A stretch of 34,381 nucleotides of DNA, taken from assembly GCA_013911165.1 (NCBI GenBank), contig JACETR010000026.1, positions 1 through 34,381 of the forward strand, read 5' to 3'. The DNA is from Planctomycetota bacterium. GTDB lineage: Bacteria > Planctomycetota > UBA8108 > UBA1146. This document shows, one piece after another, positions 25,540 to 33,091 of the stretch. The position numbers and the translations under genes are program-made. Position 1 is the stretch's first letter, and each line of letters starts with the position of its first letter. The notes under the pieces are model-generated. The model saw only the letters and a list, made by a program, of their open reading frames with translations, ran no database searches and was not told the origin of the DNA.

Positions 25540-26106
25540 TTGTCCCAACGCAGAGCACCACGATCCGGGAAACAGACCCCCAGAGCCGCAGCACCTTCCA
25601 GGCAACCACAGAAGGTCGTTCGCCCGGAAGAGGATGACGATATCGACATGGGTGATCTCATCGTGGGCCTCGTTGCTCTGGTGGGGCTTCCGGTGGTGAC
25701 TTTGGTGATTCTGTCATTTTTGGGGATGCCCTTCGGGGGGACTTCTGAAATGAACAGTCAGCAGGCGGACGTTTATCGGGGGCTCGACAAGCACGTTCCG
25801 CCGATGACCGATGGGGAAGCGGTCACGATTCTCAATCGTTCAAAGTTCTGGATTGACGACCGTGCCAAGGATTACATGAAGAGATCCAGGGCTACCGACG
25901 ACAATTCCATCAAGAATTATTGGCAGGGTGCTGCCAAGAAAGTCCTTGGCAAGGCAGAGGCTGATCTGAAGCGCATACAAAATAACCTGCGCAAAGACCC
26001 GAATGCTTCTGTGCAAATTCTCGACAGCGCACAGCAGTATCTTTTGCAAATCGACACTCTTCAGGTGCAGATCCAACAGGAAGACCCTTTCCGTCAAGTC
26101 CGCTGA
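25540..26106 (+). CDS. Single-span membrane protein of unknown function, partner of the preceding gene
   Basis: 188 residues from a TTG codon that has GAGGAG five bases upstream, inside the end of the preceding gene. Layout: basic Arg/Pro/Gln-rich tail (1-30), acidic patch EEDDDIDMGD, a membrane helix (LIVGLVALVGLPVVTLVILS, about 41-62), then a helical extracytoplasmic part (ADVYRGLDKHVPPMTDGEAVT, KKVLGKAEADLKRIQNNLRK). The plan and the position of a WQ-containing helix resemble the upstream protein, suggesting distant paralogy. Function is unknown. A terminator-like element follows the stop. Confidence 0.75.
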   Translation: MSQRRAPRSGKQTPRAAAPSRQPQKVVRPEEDDDIDMGDLIVGLVALVGLPVVTLVILSFLGMPFGGTSEMNSQQADVYRGLDKHVPPMTDGEAVTILNRSKFWIDDRAKDYMKRSRATDDNSIKNYWQGAAKKVLGKAEADLKRIQNNLRKDPNASVQILDSAQQYLLQIDTLQVQIQQEDPFRQVR

Positions 26107-26112
26107 TTTGAC

Positions 26113-26136
26113 CTCATCGGTGGATGGGCTTTTTTT
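26113..26136 (+). terminator. Short terminator after the twin membrane protein genes
   Basis: CTCATC can pair with GATGGG (one wobble; read as a six-pair stem at 26113-26118 and 26123-26128), followed by CTTTTTTT. Short stem but a good T run. Confidence 0.5.
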
Positions 26137-26183
26137 CCGAAGTGCCTGAAATCCCCAATAACCCCCTCAGGTGAAGGATCCGC

Positions 26184-26204
26184 CGACCGCAGCGGTCGAT
26201 TTTT
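26184..26204 (+). terminator. Second weak terminator-like hairpin
   Basis: CGACCG and CGGTCG pair around CAG, followed by ATTTTT. It lies about 80 bases after the stop at 26106 and may back up the first element. Confidence 0.4.
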
Positions 26205-26226
26205 GTACCTCGTCGTATCCTTATCT

Positions 26227-26271
26227 GGGAACGGTAGACGCACCTCAAAAGCGCAATAGAGCCCCGTTCCC
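26227..26271 (+). promoter_or_regulatory. Leader hairpin before the kinase-ATPase gene
   Basis: GGGAACGG (26227-26234) pairs perfectly with CCGTTCCC (26264-26271), closing a 29-base loop that ends beside the GGGGAAG ribosome site. It could modulate translation of the 1411-codon gene, if the transcript starts upstream of it. Confidence 0.3.
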
Positions 26272-26282
26272 GGGGAAGTGCG

Positions 26283-29200
26283 ATGGCTTCTGTGCAAGCC
26301 GGAGAATGCATCAACGGGCGCTATCGTATCCTCCGTCAACTCGGAGCCGGTGCGATGGGAACGGTATTTTTGTGTGAAGATCTGACGCGTGTGAAACGCA
26401 AGGTCGCACTCAAGATTCTGCGTTCCGATCGTCTCGAAGACTCTGAAGAATGGTCCAAGGTCGAATACGAAGCCCTGACCCGGTTGCGCCATCCCAATCT
26501 TGCAAAAGTCTACGACTTTGGAAGAGTTCAGCAGAGCCATGATTGGTTCATCGTCAGTGAATTCATCCGTGGAGATGATTTCCTTGCAGCTTCCACTTCA
26601 TTTGAAGAATCCGAATTCCTCGATGTTGTCGTTCAGATTTGTCGGGCCCTCGAATACATCCATTCTCAGGGTTATGTCCACTTTGACATCAAACCTGACA
26701 ACATACTGGTCACCCGAACACGGCAGATGGGGACAGATCAATCCTCGAAGGTAATTCAGGATAATGCGACCAATGGATCGACCGATCGTTGCCTGGGGCC
26801 ACCGATTGCCAAACTGATCGACTTTGGTCTCGCAGAAAAAATCAGTGGGACCTTCGATTTCGCCATCAAGGGAACGCTGCATTACGTCGCACCTGAGATT
26901 ATCGACGGTGGAACCCCGGACCGTCGTGCGGACCTCTATTCCTTTGGAGTCTCCCTTTACCAGTTGATGACCGGGAGATTGCCATTTGTTTCACCGGATG
27001 GAAAAGCGGTGGGACGAAATGATGGTCGTTGGCGTGACGAGATTCGAAAAGACCTTTCCGGAGAATCAGATTGGCTCATCGAGATCATCGTTCGCCTGTT
27101 GGAGAAGGACCCCCAGGCAAGATTTGGCAGTGCCCGAGAGATCATCCAGGCAGTCAGTGCTGGAGCAGGTCGTCACTGGCAAGTGGAAACTGAAGAGACC
27201 CAGATCTCATATCTCTATTCAAATCGTCTGATCGGTCGGAGATTTGAACTGGAGCATCTGAGAGACGGAGTTGAGAGGGCTACGGGGCTTGCTCTTCGAG
27301 AGGGATCGGAGATCCCGACCATTGATCGGAGCCAACCGGTCCTTCTTGTCTCTGGTGAGATCGGTATCGGCAAGAGCCGACTGTTGGATGAATTCTCCCA
27401 CCACTTGAAGCTGAGAGAAATCCCCGTTTTTACGGGGCACTGCATTGAGGCATGCCAGGAAGCGTATCAACCGTTCCGAACCATTCTCGAGCAGATGGCT
27501 CTCTCAACAGGACTCGATTCCGACGCGTATCAGGAGCACGCCTCACTCCTTCAAAGAATCTGTCAGAAGTTGCCAGGGTCGACAGCAGATTCCTCGCAAT
27601 CCTCAGATCCCATCGGTTTCCAATTCATAGACCAACTCGCACGATTTATGGAAGAGTGTTCACGGGATAAACCATGCGTACTGGTGTTGAATAATTTGCA
27701 TTGGGCTGATGATCCGACTGTCGTCCTATTACAAAGGCTCGTCGAAAGAGTTCGTCACGAAGATTCAGGAAGTCGTTTACTGATCGTATTGACGATGCGC
27801 GATGACGATCATCGATCCAAACCCCTGTTGGAATTTCTTGAAGACAATTCTGAAGCGGGGTCGCTGGATGAACTGAATCTCAAGCGATTTGGCCGTCCTC
27901 AGATTGCAGAGCTGATTCAGCATGTTTTGCAAATTGATGCGGTGCCATCGACCTTCCTCGATCGCCTTGAGGAGCGCACAGCAGGGAATCCCCTTTTCAT
28001 CGTTGAAATGCTCAAAGTGTTACAGGAAGAGGGGATCATTCATCGGGATTCCGAGGGCTGGAGCATTCGTGGCGGTGGAGAACTCTCAAGGGTGGAATTG
28101 CCGGTGGGGATTCACCAGGTATTGCATCGTCGTATTCGGGTTCTCAATGGAGGAACACGAAGCCTGCTGAGGCTACTGGCACTCTATGGTCGCCCCGCAC
28201 CTGTGAAACTGCTCGATTCTGTGGAGGGTTTGGGCGAATCGCTGCGCGACGACCTGAGGGAGCTCGACTCCAGAGGAATGGTATCCAGAAGTCTGGAGAC
28301 CGGCAGACCGACTTACTCGATTCACCAGCCCAAACTTCAGGAAATCATCCTCCGTGACTTGCCTCCCGCAGAAGAGAGACGTCTTCATGGCTTGTTGGCA
28401 GACAGCCTCGCTGCATTTCATGAAGAGGATCTGTCTCCCGTCCATGAAGAACTGGCATTCCATTACCAGCGATCCGACGATCCCGGGAAAGCGATGAAAC
28501 ATCTCCTCGCTGCGGGGGAGGCTTTGCAGAAGATCCATGCACACGAAAAAGCACTGGAGCACTTCCAACAGGGTTTGCAAAGGTTGCAATCAGTAGATGA
28601 CCAACCCCATGAGTATTTGGCGATCCGAGAAAAGATCGGTGATACCGCGATTGCCCTGGGTCAATTGGATCTGGCCCGAGAATCATTCCAGCGGATGGAA
28701 TCACACTCAGTCGAACGTGAGTTGCGATGCAGTGAAACAGATCTCTATCGCATCCGAGCATTGAGAAAATTGGGAAAGATAGAAGAGATCGTGGGGGATT
28801 ACCCTGCGGCACTACGGTGGCTGCGGGAATCTGCGGACATGGTGGTGAGACTGGATCCCGAAGACAATCATCGTGAGCAGTTGCGAGTACTTGGATCTCT
28901 GGCGTGGATTCAGCATTGTACCGGTGACCATGAGAAGGCACTCAGTATCAGTGCTGAAGGTCTCGCACTGATGGAGGAAGATGACTCGAGTGCTGAGAAG
29001 GCACAATTTCTGACCACGATCGGTCATGCTTCCCATTGCAGGGGCGAGTACGACCAGGCCATCGATTTTCAAAACCGGGCTCTGGAAATTCATGAGGGGC
29101 TCGAGGATTCTGCGGGTATTCGACGCACGATGAATGCCCTGAGTGGTGCGAAACTGGCCGCAGGTCATATCGACGAAGCACTCGATCTGATTGATCAGGT

Positions 29201-30518
29201 CTTGAAGTCGTCTGAAGAAACCGGTGACAAGGCTGGGCATGCGATGTGCCTCCACCAGCATGCGGCAGCTCTGTTGCGGTGTGGTGATCTTGAATCTGCA
29301 TATGAAATGGCAGAAGCCTCCGCCGAGGTGTGTGGGCAACTGAAGATGCGTTTCCTGCGTAATCGGAATCATTTTCTGCGTGGGAAAGTTCGACGACTGA
29401 TGGGAGACCTTGAGGGCGCGGAGAGTGATCTCTTCAGAGCCTTCGGTGTTTACTCAAGAAGTGGCAAGGGCAGTTGGCTGATGGAGTGCATGATCGAATT
29501 GTGCGCACTTCATATCGATCGCTCAGATGCAGCCAAGACGGAGCAGATGTTCGAGCACATCCAGCGTGTGGAAGGGGTAGAGTCCAACCTTCCCCTGGCA
29601 CTTGAAATAAACTATTTGGAGATCTGCAGTGATCAGCTGAGAGGAACCAGCTCAGAAGAGTTGATTTCGCGATTGAAAGAGCTTGAGGAAAAGGCACGCG
29701 ATCGTTCAGCACTCGATTTGAGAATCCGTATTTTGACGAAACTCGCAGAACTTCAAATTGAGTTGCGCCAGTTGGACGAGGCTCGTCAGAGTTATCACCG
29801 ATGTGATCGATTGCATCAGGCGTTTTCAGAATCACTGCCAGGGCCTTTGAGGCCGATTTATCTCGAGAGCCAAAAAGTGGTAGCACCATTGGAGGGTGGA
29901 CATCAGGTCCCCGAGGTGAATTCTGCGGATGTTTCCAGCGAGGACTCCTGTGAAGCAGTTGAAGAGATCCATGAATCACCTGTTTCAGAAAAACCCCAGA
30001 GTCTTGCAGATGACTTTCAGTCGACGGAGTTGGTTCGTGTCAGCCGCCTCTTGTCTGAAGCAGCAGCAATGCCGATGCCTCGGGTCATGATTCCCAAATC
30101 TTTGGCTGCTCTGGTGCGCGCTTTCGAAGGAAAGCAGGGCTGGATCCTGATCCGTAAAGGGGATGCCATTCATGTTGCTTGTGGAGTGGATGGAAAAGGC
30201 CAACCCCTGAAGGGCCATCAGGAGCGGATTGCGCTGCCATTGGTGGAGGAGATCTGGAACAGTGGAAAGGGTCTTGTGGCCCCCAGAATCGTGGACGACC
30301 CTCGAACCCAGACACTGGAATGCCTTTATCGCAATGGTGTCAGCAGCCTTTGCGTCATGCCCCTGAAAGCTGAAGGCTCCATTCGGGCTCTGCTTTATAT
30401 TGCCGATTTGGACGGCCGTCGGGTGGATTCAGTACAGGGGCGGGCGGTTCTGGAAGCCCACTGCGGTCTGTTGGGTTTCCTTCTGCCCCGTACTCAGGCG
30501 GTTCCTGCAAAACCCTGA
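26283..30518 (+). CDS. Ser/Thr kinase - AAA ATPase - TPR - GAF signalling giant
   Basis: 1411 residues. The N-terminal kinase has GAGAMGTVF (21-29), VALK (K44), a catalytic loop YVHFDIKPDN in which the usual HRD is HFD (133-135), DFG (180-182) and APE (203-205). Between the catalytic loop and DFG lie about 27 extra residues (TDQSSKVIQDNATNGSTDRC region). An AAA-16/NACHT-like ATPase follows, with Walker A GEIGIGKS (358-365) and VLVLNNLHWADDP as Walker B. Next are TPR-like helical repeats (about 720-1180) and a C-terminal GAF-like domain (about 1240-1400; SSLCVMPLKAEGSIRALLYIADLD). The non-RD kinase should not need activation-loop phosphorylation. Proteins with this order are found in planctomycete- and myxobacteria-like genomes and are thought to sense signals and phosphorylate partners. 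Confidence 0.92.
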   Translation: MASVQAGECINGRYRILRQLGAGAMGTVFLCEDLTRVKRKVALKILRSDRLEDSEEWSKVEYEALTRLRHPNLAKVYDFGRVQQSHDWFIVSEFIRGDDFLAASTSFEESEFLDVVVQICRALEYIHSQGYVHFDIKPDNILVTRTRQMGTDQSSKVIQDNATNGSTDRCLGPPIAKLIDFGLAEKISGTFDFAIKGTLHYVAPEIIDGGTPDRRADLYSFGVSLYQLMTGRLPFVSPDGKAVGRNDGRWRDEIRKDLSGESDWLIEIIVRLLEKDPQARFGSAREIIQAVSAGAGRHWQVETEETQISYLYSNRLIGRRFELEHLRDGVERATGLALREGSEIPTIDRSQPVLLVSGEIGIGKSRLLDEFSHHLKLREIPVFTGHCIEACQEAYQPFRTILEQMALSTGLDSDAYQEHASLLQRICQKLPGSTADSSQSSDPIGFQFIDQLARFMEECSRDKPCVLVLNNLHWADDPTVVLLQRLVERVRHEDSGSRLLIVLTMRDDDHRSKPLLEFLEDNSEAGSLDELNLKRFGRPQIAELIQHVLQIDAVPSTFLDRLEERTAGNPLFIVEMLKVLQEEGIIHRDSEGWSIRGGGELSRVELPVGIHQVLHRRIRVLNGGTRSLLRLLALYGRPAPVKLLDSVEGLGESLRDDLRELDSRGMVSRSLETGRPTYSIHQPKLQEIILRDLPPAEERRLHGLLADSLAAFHEEDLSPVHEELAFHYQRSDDPGKAMKHLLAAGEALQKIHAHEKALEHFQQGLQRLQSVDDQPHEYLAIREKIGDTAIALGQLDLARESFQRMESHSVERELRCSETDLYRIRALRKLGKIEEIVGDYPAALRWLRESADMVVRLDPEDNHREQLRVLGSLAWIQHCTGDHEKALSISAEGLALMEEDDSSAEKAQFLTTIGHASHCRGEYDQAIDFQNRALEIHEGLEDSAGIRRTMNALSGAKLAAGHIDEALDLIDQVLKSSEETGDKAGHAMCLHQHAAALLRCGDLESAYEMAEASAEVCGQLKMRFLRNRNHFLRGKVRRLMGDLEGAESDLFRAFGVYSRSGKGSWLMECMIELCALHIDRSDAAKTEQMFEHIQRVEGVESNLPLALEINYLEICSDQLRGTSSEELISRLKELEEKARDRSALDLRIRILTKLAELQIELRQLDEARQSYHRCDRLHQAFSESLPGPLRPIYLESQKVVAPLEGGHQVPEVNSADVSSEDSCEAVEEIHESPVSEKPQSLADDFQSTELVRVSRLLSEAAAMPMPRVMIPKSLAALVRAFEGKQGWILIRKGDAIHVACGVDGKGQPLKGHQERIALPLVEEIWNSGKGLVAPRIVDDPRTQTLECLYRNGVSSLCVMPLKAEGSIRALLYIADLDGRRVDSVQGRAVLEAHCGLLGFLLPRTQAVPAKP

Positions 30519-30549
30519 TCTTGGAACTCTCAGAGGTTATCCTGTAGCC

Positions 30550-31326
30550 ATGAGAGTTGCTTCCCTGACCTGTTCCAACACTGAAATCGTCTGCGCCCTC
30601 GGCCTGTCCCATCAACTGGTCGGTGTCGATGATCATTCCGATCATCCGGTTGCCGCTCTGGAGGGACTGACACGTCTGGGGCCGGATCTCACCATCGACC
30701 TGGATCGCCTCGCAGAACTGAAACCGGATCTGACTCTGGCTTCACTGACGGTGCCGGGTCATGAAAAAGTGGTCGAGGGAATCCAGCAGCTCGGTCTCGA
30801 TCACATCGCACCGGATCCACGCTGTATCGATGATATCTATCGCGACATTCGTCAGATCGCTGATCTTCTGGAAGTTCCTTCCCGGGGAGAGGCGCTGATC
30901 GGCTGGATGAATAAAGGACTCGAGCCGAGAGAGAGTGAGATCGATCCGGTCCCGGTGCTGGTCGAGTGGTGGCCGAAACCTGTTTACGTTCCGGCACGTC
31001 ATTCCTGGGTCAACCAGATGCTGGAACTGGCGGGCGGGTTCAATCCGTGGGCACATTCGGAAGGGCACAGTCGGGAGGTCTCCCCAGAAGAAGTGACTTC
31101 CAAAGATCCCCAGGCAGTGGTTATTTCGTGGTGTGGAGTCGCTGCCCATCAGTACAAGCCGGACAAAGTGATCACCCGCAAGGGTTGGGAATCGGTCACG
31201 GCTGTCTGTCAGGGACAGGTCCTCGGCATTCCGGAAGCATATCTGGGAAGGCCGGGGCCGCGCATCGTCGAGGGGGTGCGCCGACTGAGGTCTCTGATCC
31301 GTTCAGTTTCCGGGGGAAGTGCCTGA
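30550..31326 (+). CDS. Cobalamin-binding-type (BtuF-like) protein without signal peptide
   Basis: About 258 residues of the helical-backbone metal-receptor fold used by vitamin B12 and iron-siderophore binding proteins. Phrases seen: RVASLTCSNTEIVCALGLSHQLVGVDDHSDHP at the start (read in pieces), LAELKPDLTLAS, EWWPKPVYVPARHSWVNQMLELAGG, SKDPQAVVISWCG, GWESVTAVCQGQVLGIPEAYLGRPGPRIVEGVRRL. The start at 30550 aligns with the family's mature N-terminus, and there is no export signal, so the protein is probably cytoplasmic. Extending upstream in frame only runs back into the kinase-ATPase gene. No ABC permease or ATPase is adjacent. A role as an internal corrinoid-binding or salvage protein is possible; ligand is inferred from family only. 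Confidence 0.8.
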   Translation: MRVASLTCSNTEIVCALGLSHQLVGVDDHSDHPVAALEGLTRLGPDLTIDLDRLAELKPDLTLASLTVPGHEKVVEGIQQLGLDHIAPDPRCIDDIYRDIRQIADLLEVPSRGEALIGWMNKGLEPRESEIDPVPVLVEWWPKPVYVPARHSWVNQMLELAGGFNPWAHSEGHSREVSPEEVTSKDPQAVVISWCGVAAHQYKPDKVITRKGWESVTAVCQGQVLGIPEAYLGRPGPRIVEGVRRLRSLIRSVSGGSA

Positions 31327-31411
31327 GGCCCGGTGGGAAATTCCGTATCTGCGGGCATAATGAGGCCATGGTTGGAAAAGTCATGGAGTCCCTCAAATCG
31401 GGAGAGAAACG

Positions 31412-31759
31412 ATGAAAAAAATTGACTGGTGGTATCACCGCAACGGTTGAACGTCCTGCAAGAAAGCCCAGGAGTTCCTGGGTGACGAAGTGAAGGTCAA
31501 GGAACAGGTCGATGCCAAAAAGGTTCGTCTGGGAGTGGATGAGGCCCTGGATTTGGCCTCCAAGGCGAACAAGGTGATCGTCGCCCGCGGTAAAAAAATC
31601 GTGGAGCACGACATGAAGAAGGATCGTCCTTCGGATGAGGAATTGACCAAGGGCATCATGGGTCCCAGTGGCAATCTGCGAGCACCGACGCTGGTGGTGG
31701 GCAAGAAGATGCTGGTCGGATTCCATGAGGATGTTTACCAGGAAGTGATTGTCAACTGA
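31412..31759 (+). CDS. ArsC/Spx-like thioredoxin-fold selenoprotein with in-frame UGA (Sec13)
   Basis: 115 residues if the TGA at 31448-31450 is read as selenocysteine. The ATG at 31412 has GGAGAG at the right spacing, and the frame is otherwise open to the stop at 31757. The protein reads KIDWWYHRNG-U-TSCKKAQEFLG: the U-T-S-C motif falls exactly where Spx and ArsC-family proteins have C-T-S-C or C-x-x-S. The C-terminal part APTLVVGKKMLVGFHEDVYQ matches the ArsC-family RP-x-L-V-x-G-x-x-L-V-G-F ending. A SECIS-like hairpin starts 16 bases after the UGA. Sec13 and Cys16 would form a selenenylsulfide redox pair. Ordinary gene calling would start at 31490 (GTG or similar) and lose the active site. 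The gene is followed 12 bases later by the rhomboid gene. A possible -10 (CATAAT) lies at 31354-31359. Confidence 0.88.
31452..31487 (+). promoter_or_regulatory. Bacterial SECIS element (selenocysteine insertion hairpin)
   Basis: Directly after the UGA, CGTC (31452-31455) can pair with GACG (31484-31487). The apical stem CCCAGG/CCTGGG (31467-31472 with 31477-31482) is perfect, with loop AGTT, or with a seventh pair and a GT loop. The loop G is 24 bases past the UGA, within the window used by SelB-dependent SECIS elements, which require a loop G (usually GU). Confidence 0.82.
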
Positions 31760-31771
31760 GGGCAGGTTTGA

Positions 31772-32641
31772 GTGGGCATCTTTGATCGTGATTACATGCG
31801 TGGCAGTGGATCGGGCAGTGGAACCCTGAGTCGCCTCTCCGGGTTGCAACTGGTATTGGGGATCAACGTCATCGTGTTTCTGGGCTGGTATCTTCTGCCC
31901 CGTGAGTTCATGGCCTACCACTTCATGACGAGTATGGCTCACGTCAAAGAGTTGTATGTGTGGACCTTGTTGACGGCTGCGTTTTCCCATATGGATTTGT
32001 GGCACTTTCTCATCAACATGTTGGTGCTTTTCTCATTCTCGGGGCCTTTGGAAGCCCGCTGGGGAAAGCGCAGATACCTCAGTTTCTATCTTGGAGCTGC
32101 GCTCTTCTCGTCGATTCTCCACTGCAGCATGACATTCTTCGGTTTCAGGGATGTTCCTGCATTGGGTGCGTCTGGAGCGGTCTGTGCCATGACCACAGCC
32201 TTTGCCATCTATTACCCGAAGGCCGTGATCTACCTTTGGGGAATCCTGCCGGTGCCAGCGTGGTTGCTCGTCGGTGGATTTGCTCTCTTTGATATCAAGG
32301 GGTTGATCGATCAGGCCGGCGGTGGAGGCGGAAATATTGGTCATGCCGCACATCTGGGTGGAACCGTGTTTGCCCTCATCGTCATTGGTGTCGTTGCAGG
32401 CAACCTGTTACCACGGGGTGGTTCCGGGAATACCACTGTACGGCGCATGACGTCTGCGACCGGCAGAGCTCCATCCGATTATTATCCCCAGCCAAGTGCT
32501 CCTGCAGAACGGGACCTTGATGAGGAAATGCGTCTCGATGAATTGCTGACCAAGGTCAGCCGTTCCGGGATAGACTCCCTGACCGATCAGGAGCGGGAAG
32601 ACCTTCGTCGGATCGGCGAAAAACGCAGGGACAATTCTTGA
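31772..32641 (+). CDS. Rhomboid-family intramembrane serine protease
   Basis: 289 residues from a GTG codon with GCAGG just upstream. Six hydrophobic segments span about residues 24-215. Catalytic features: Ser134 in LGASGAV (family GxSG), His194 in HAAHLGG, and the Asn in WHFLINMLVLF (N82), which supports the oxyanion hole. The membrane-entry motif ARWGKRRYLSFYLGAA resembles the family's E-x-x-W/G-x-x-R loop. The C-terminal 75 residues are cytoplasmic and charged (DEEMRLDELLTKVSRSGIDSLTDQEREDLRRI is a helical tail seen in many planctomycete rhomboids). Its stop overlaps the TTG start of the next gene. Substrate is unknown. Confidence 0.92.
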   Translation: MGIFDRDYMRGSGSGSGTLSRLSGLQLVLGINVIVFLGWYLLPREFMAYHFMTSMAHVKELYVWTLLTAAFSHMDLWHFLINMLVLFSFSGPLEARWGKRRYLSFYLGAALFSSILHCSMTFFGFRDVPALGASGAVCAMTTAFAIYYPKAVIYLWGILPVPAWLLVGGFALFDIKGLIDQAGGGGGNIGHAAHLGGTVFALIVIGVVAGNLLPRGGSGNTTVRRMTSATGRAPSDYYPQPSAPAERDLDEEMRLDELLTKVSRSGIDSLTDQEREDLRRIGEKRRDNS

Positions 32642-32991
32642 CCTGGTTTGCTGCACTGAAGCGATTTTTTCGTCAGCGTCAACTTCGCCAGCAGGCCCGC
32701 CGTGAACTGCTAAAGCTTTTCGAGTCCGAGCAAAACCTTCGTGGAACCTCCCTCAAAATGCATCACCGGGGACGATGCGATATCGTGGAACTGGAAGGTG
32801 ATGAAGAGCTGAAGGCCTTCGTCTTTCAGATTCTGCGACATCCGCGGCCTCACCCCTTTTCGAAGCAGCACCATCTGGTGGCGGAAAGGTGGCGATATGA
32901 CCTCCACACCAAGACCCTCGAACGGGCCGGATCACTCAATCTGAGTCGGCTGAAGGGGGGAGATGGAGAACCGCCAGGGTCTTTTCCTTGA
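32638..32991 (+). CDS. Small basic protein of unknown function
   Basis: 117 residues. It begins at TTG in a TTGA overlap with the rhomboid stop and has GGGA about 7 bases upstream, so translation is probably coupled. The N-terminus is an amphipathic, Arg-rich helix (ALKRFFRQRQLRQQARRELLKLFE), followed by a compact domain (RGRCDIVELEGDEELKAFVFQIL, RWRYDLHTKTLERAGS). No signal peptide or membrane segment. I do not recognise the family. The overlap and conserved-looking domain make it more likely real than not. Confidence 0.62.
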   Translation: MTWFAALKRFFRQRQLRQQARRELLKLFESEQNLRGTSLKMHHRGRCDIVELEGDEELKAFVFQILRHPRPHPFSKQHHLVAERWRYDLHTKTLERAGSLNLSRLKGGDGEPPGSFP

Positions 32992-33091
32992 CCGGAGCGG
33001 GGTGCCGGGGCGACCATGAGGGATCGTGCGGCTCGAACCGAATCACGGTTTGCCGCAGTTGTAGAATCTGTCAGTCTGAAATGAGGATCCC

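Noticed and set aside
24842..25609. Minus-strand frame of 255 codons over the end of manA and the first twin membrane gene
   Set aside because: It spans the ends of two well-supported plus-strand genes and shows no family resemblance.
26227..26242. Sigma54-like GGGAACGGTAGACGCA before the kinase-ATPase gene
   Set aside because: Spacing is right, but only 8 of 12 positions match, and the -12 TT is missing. It also coincides with a hairpin arm.
31490..31759. A shorter gene starting at 31490 with the upstream TGA treated as a true stop, or the locus treated as a pseudogene
   Set aside because: The part before the TGA encodes the conserved fold start and redox motif in frame, with a ribosome site and a SECIS hairpin. 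Recoding explains everything without a broken gene.
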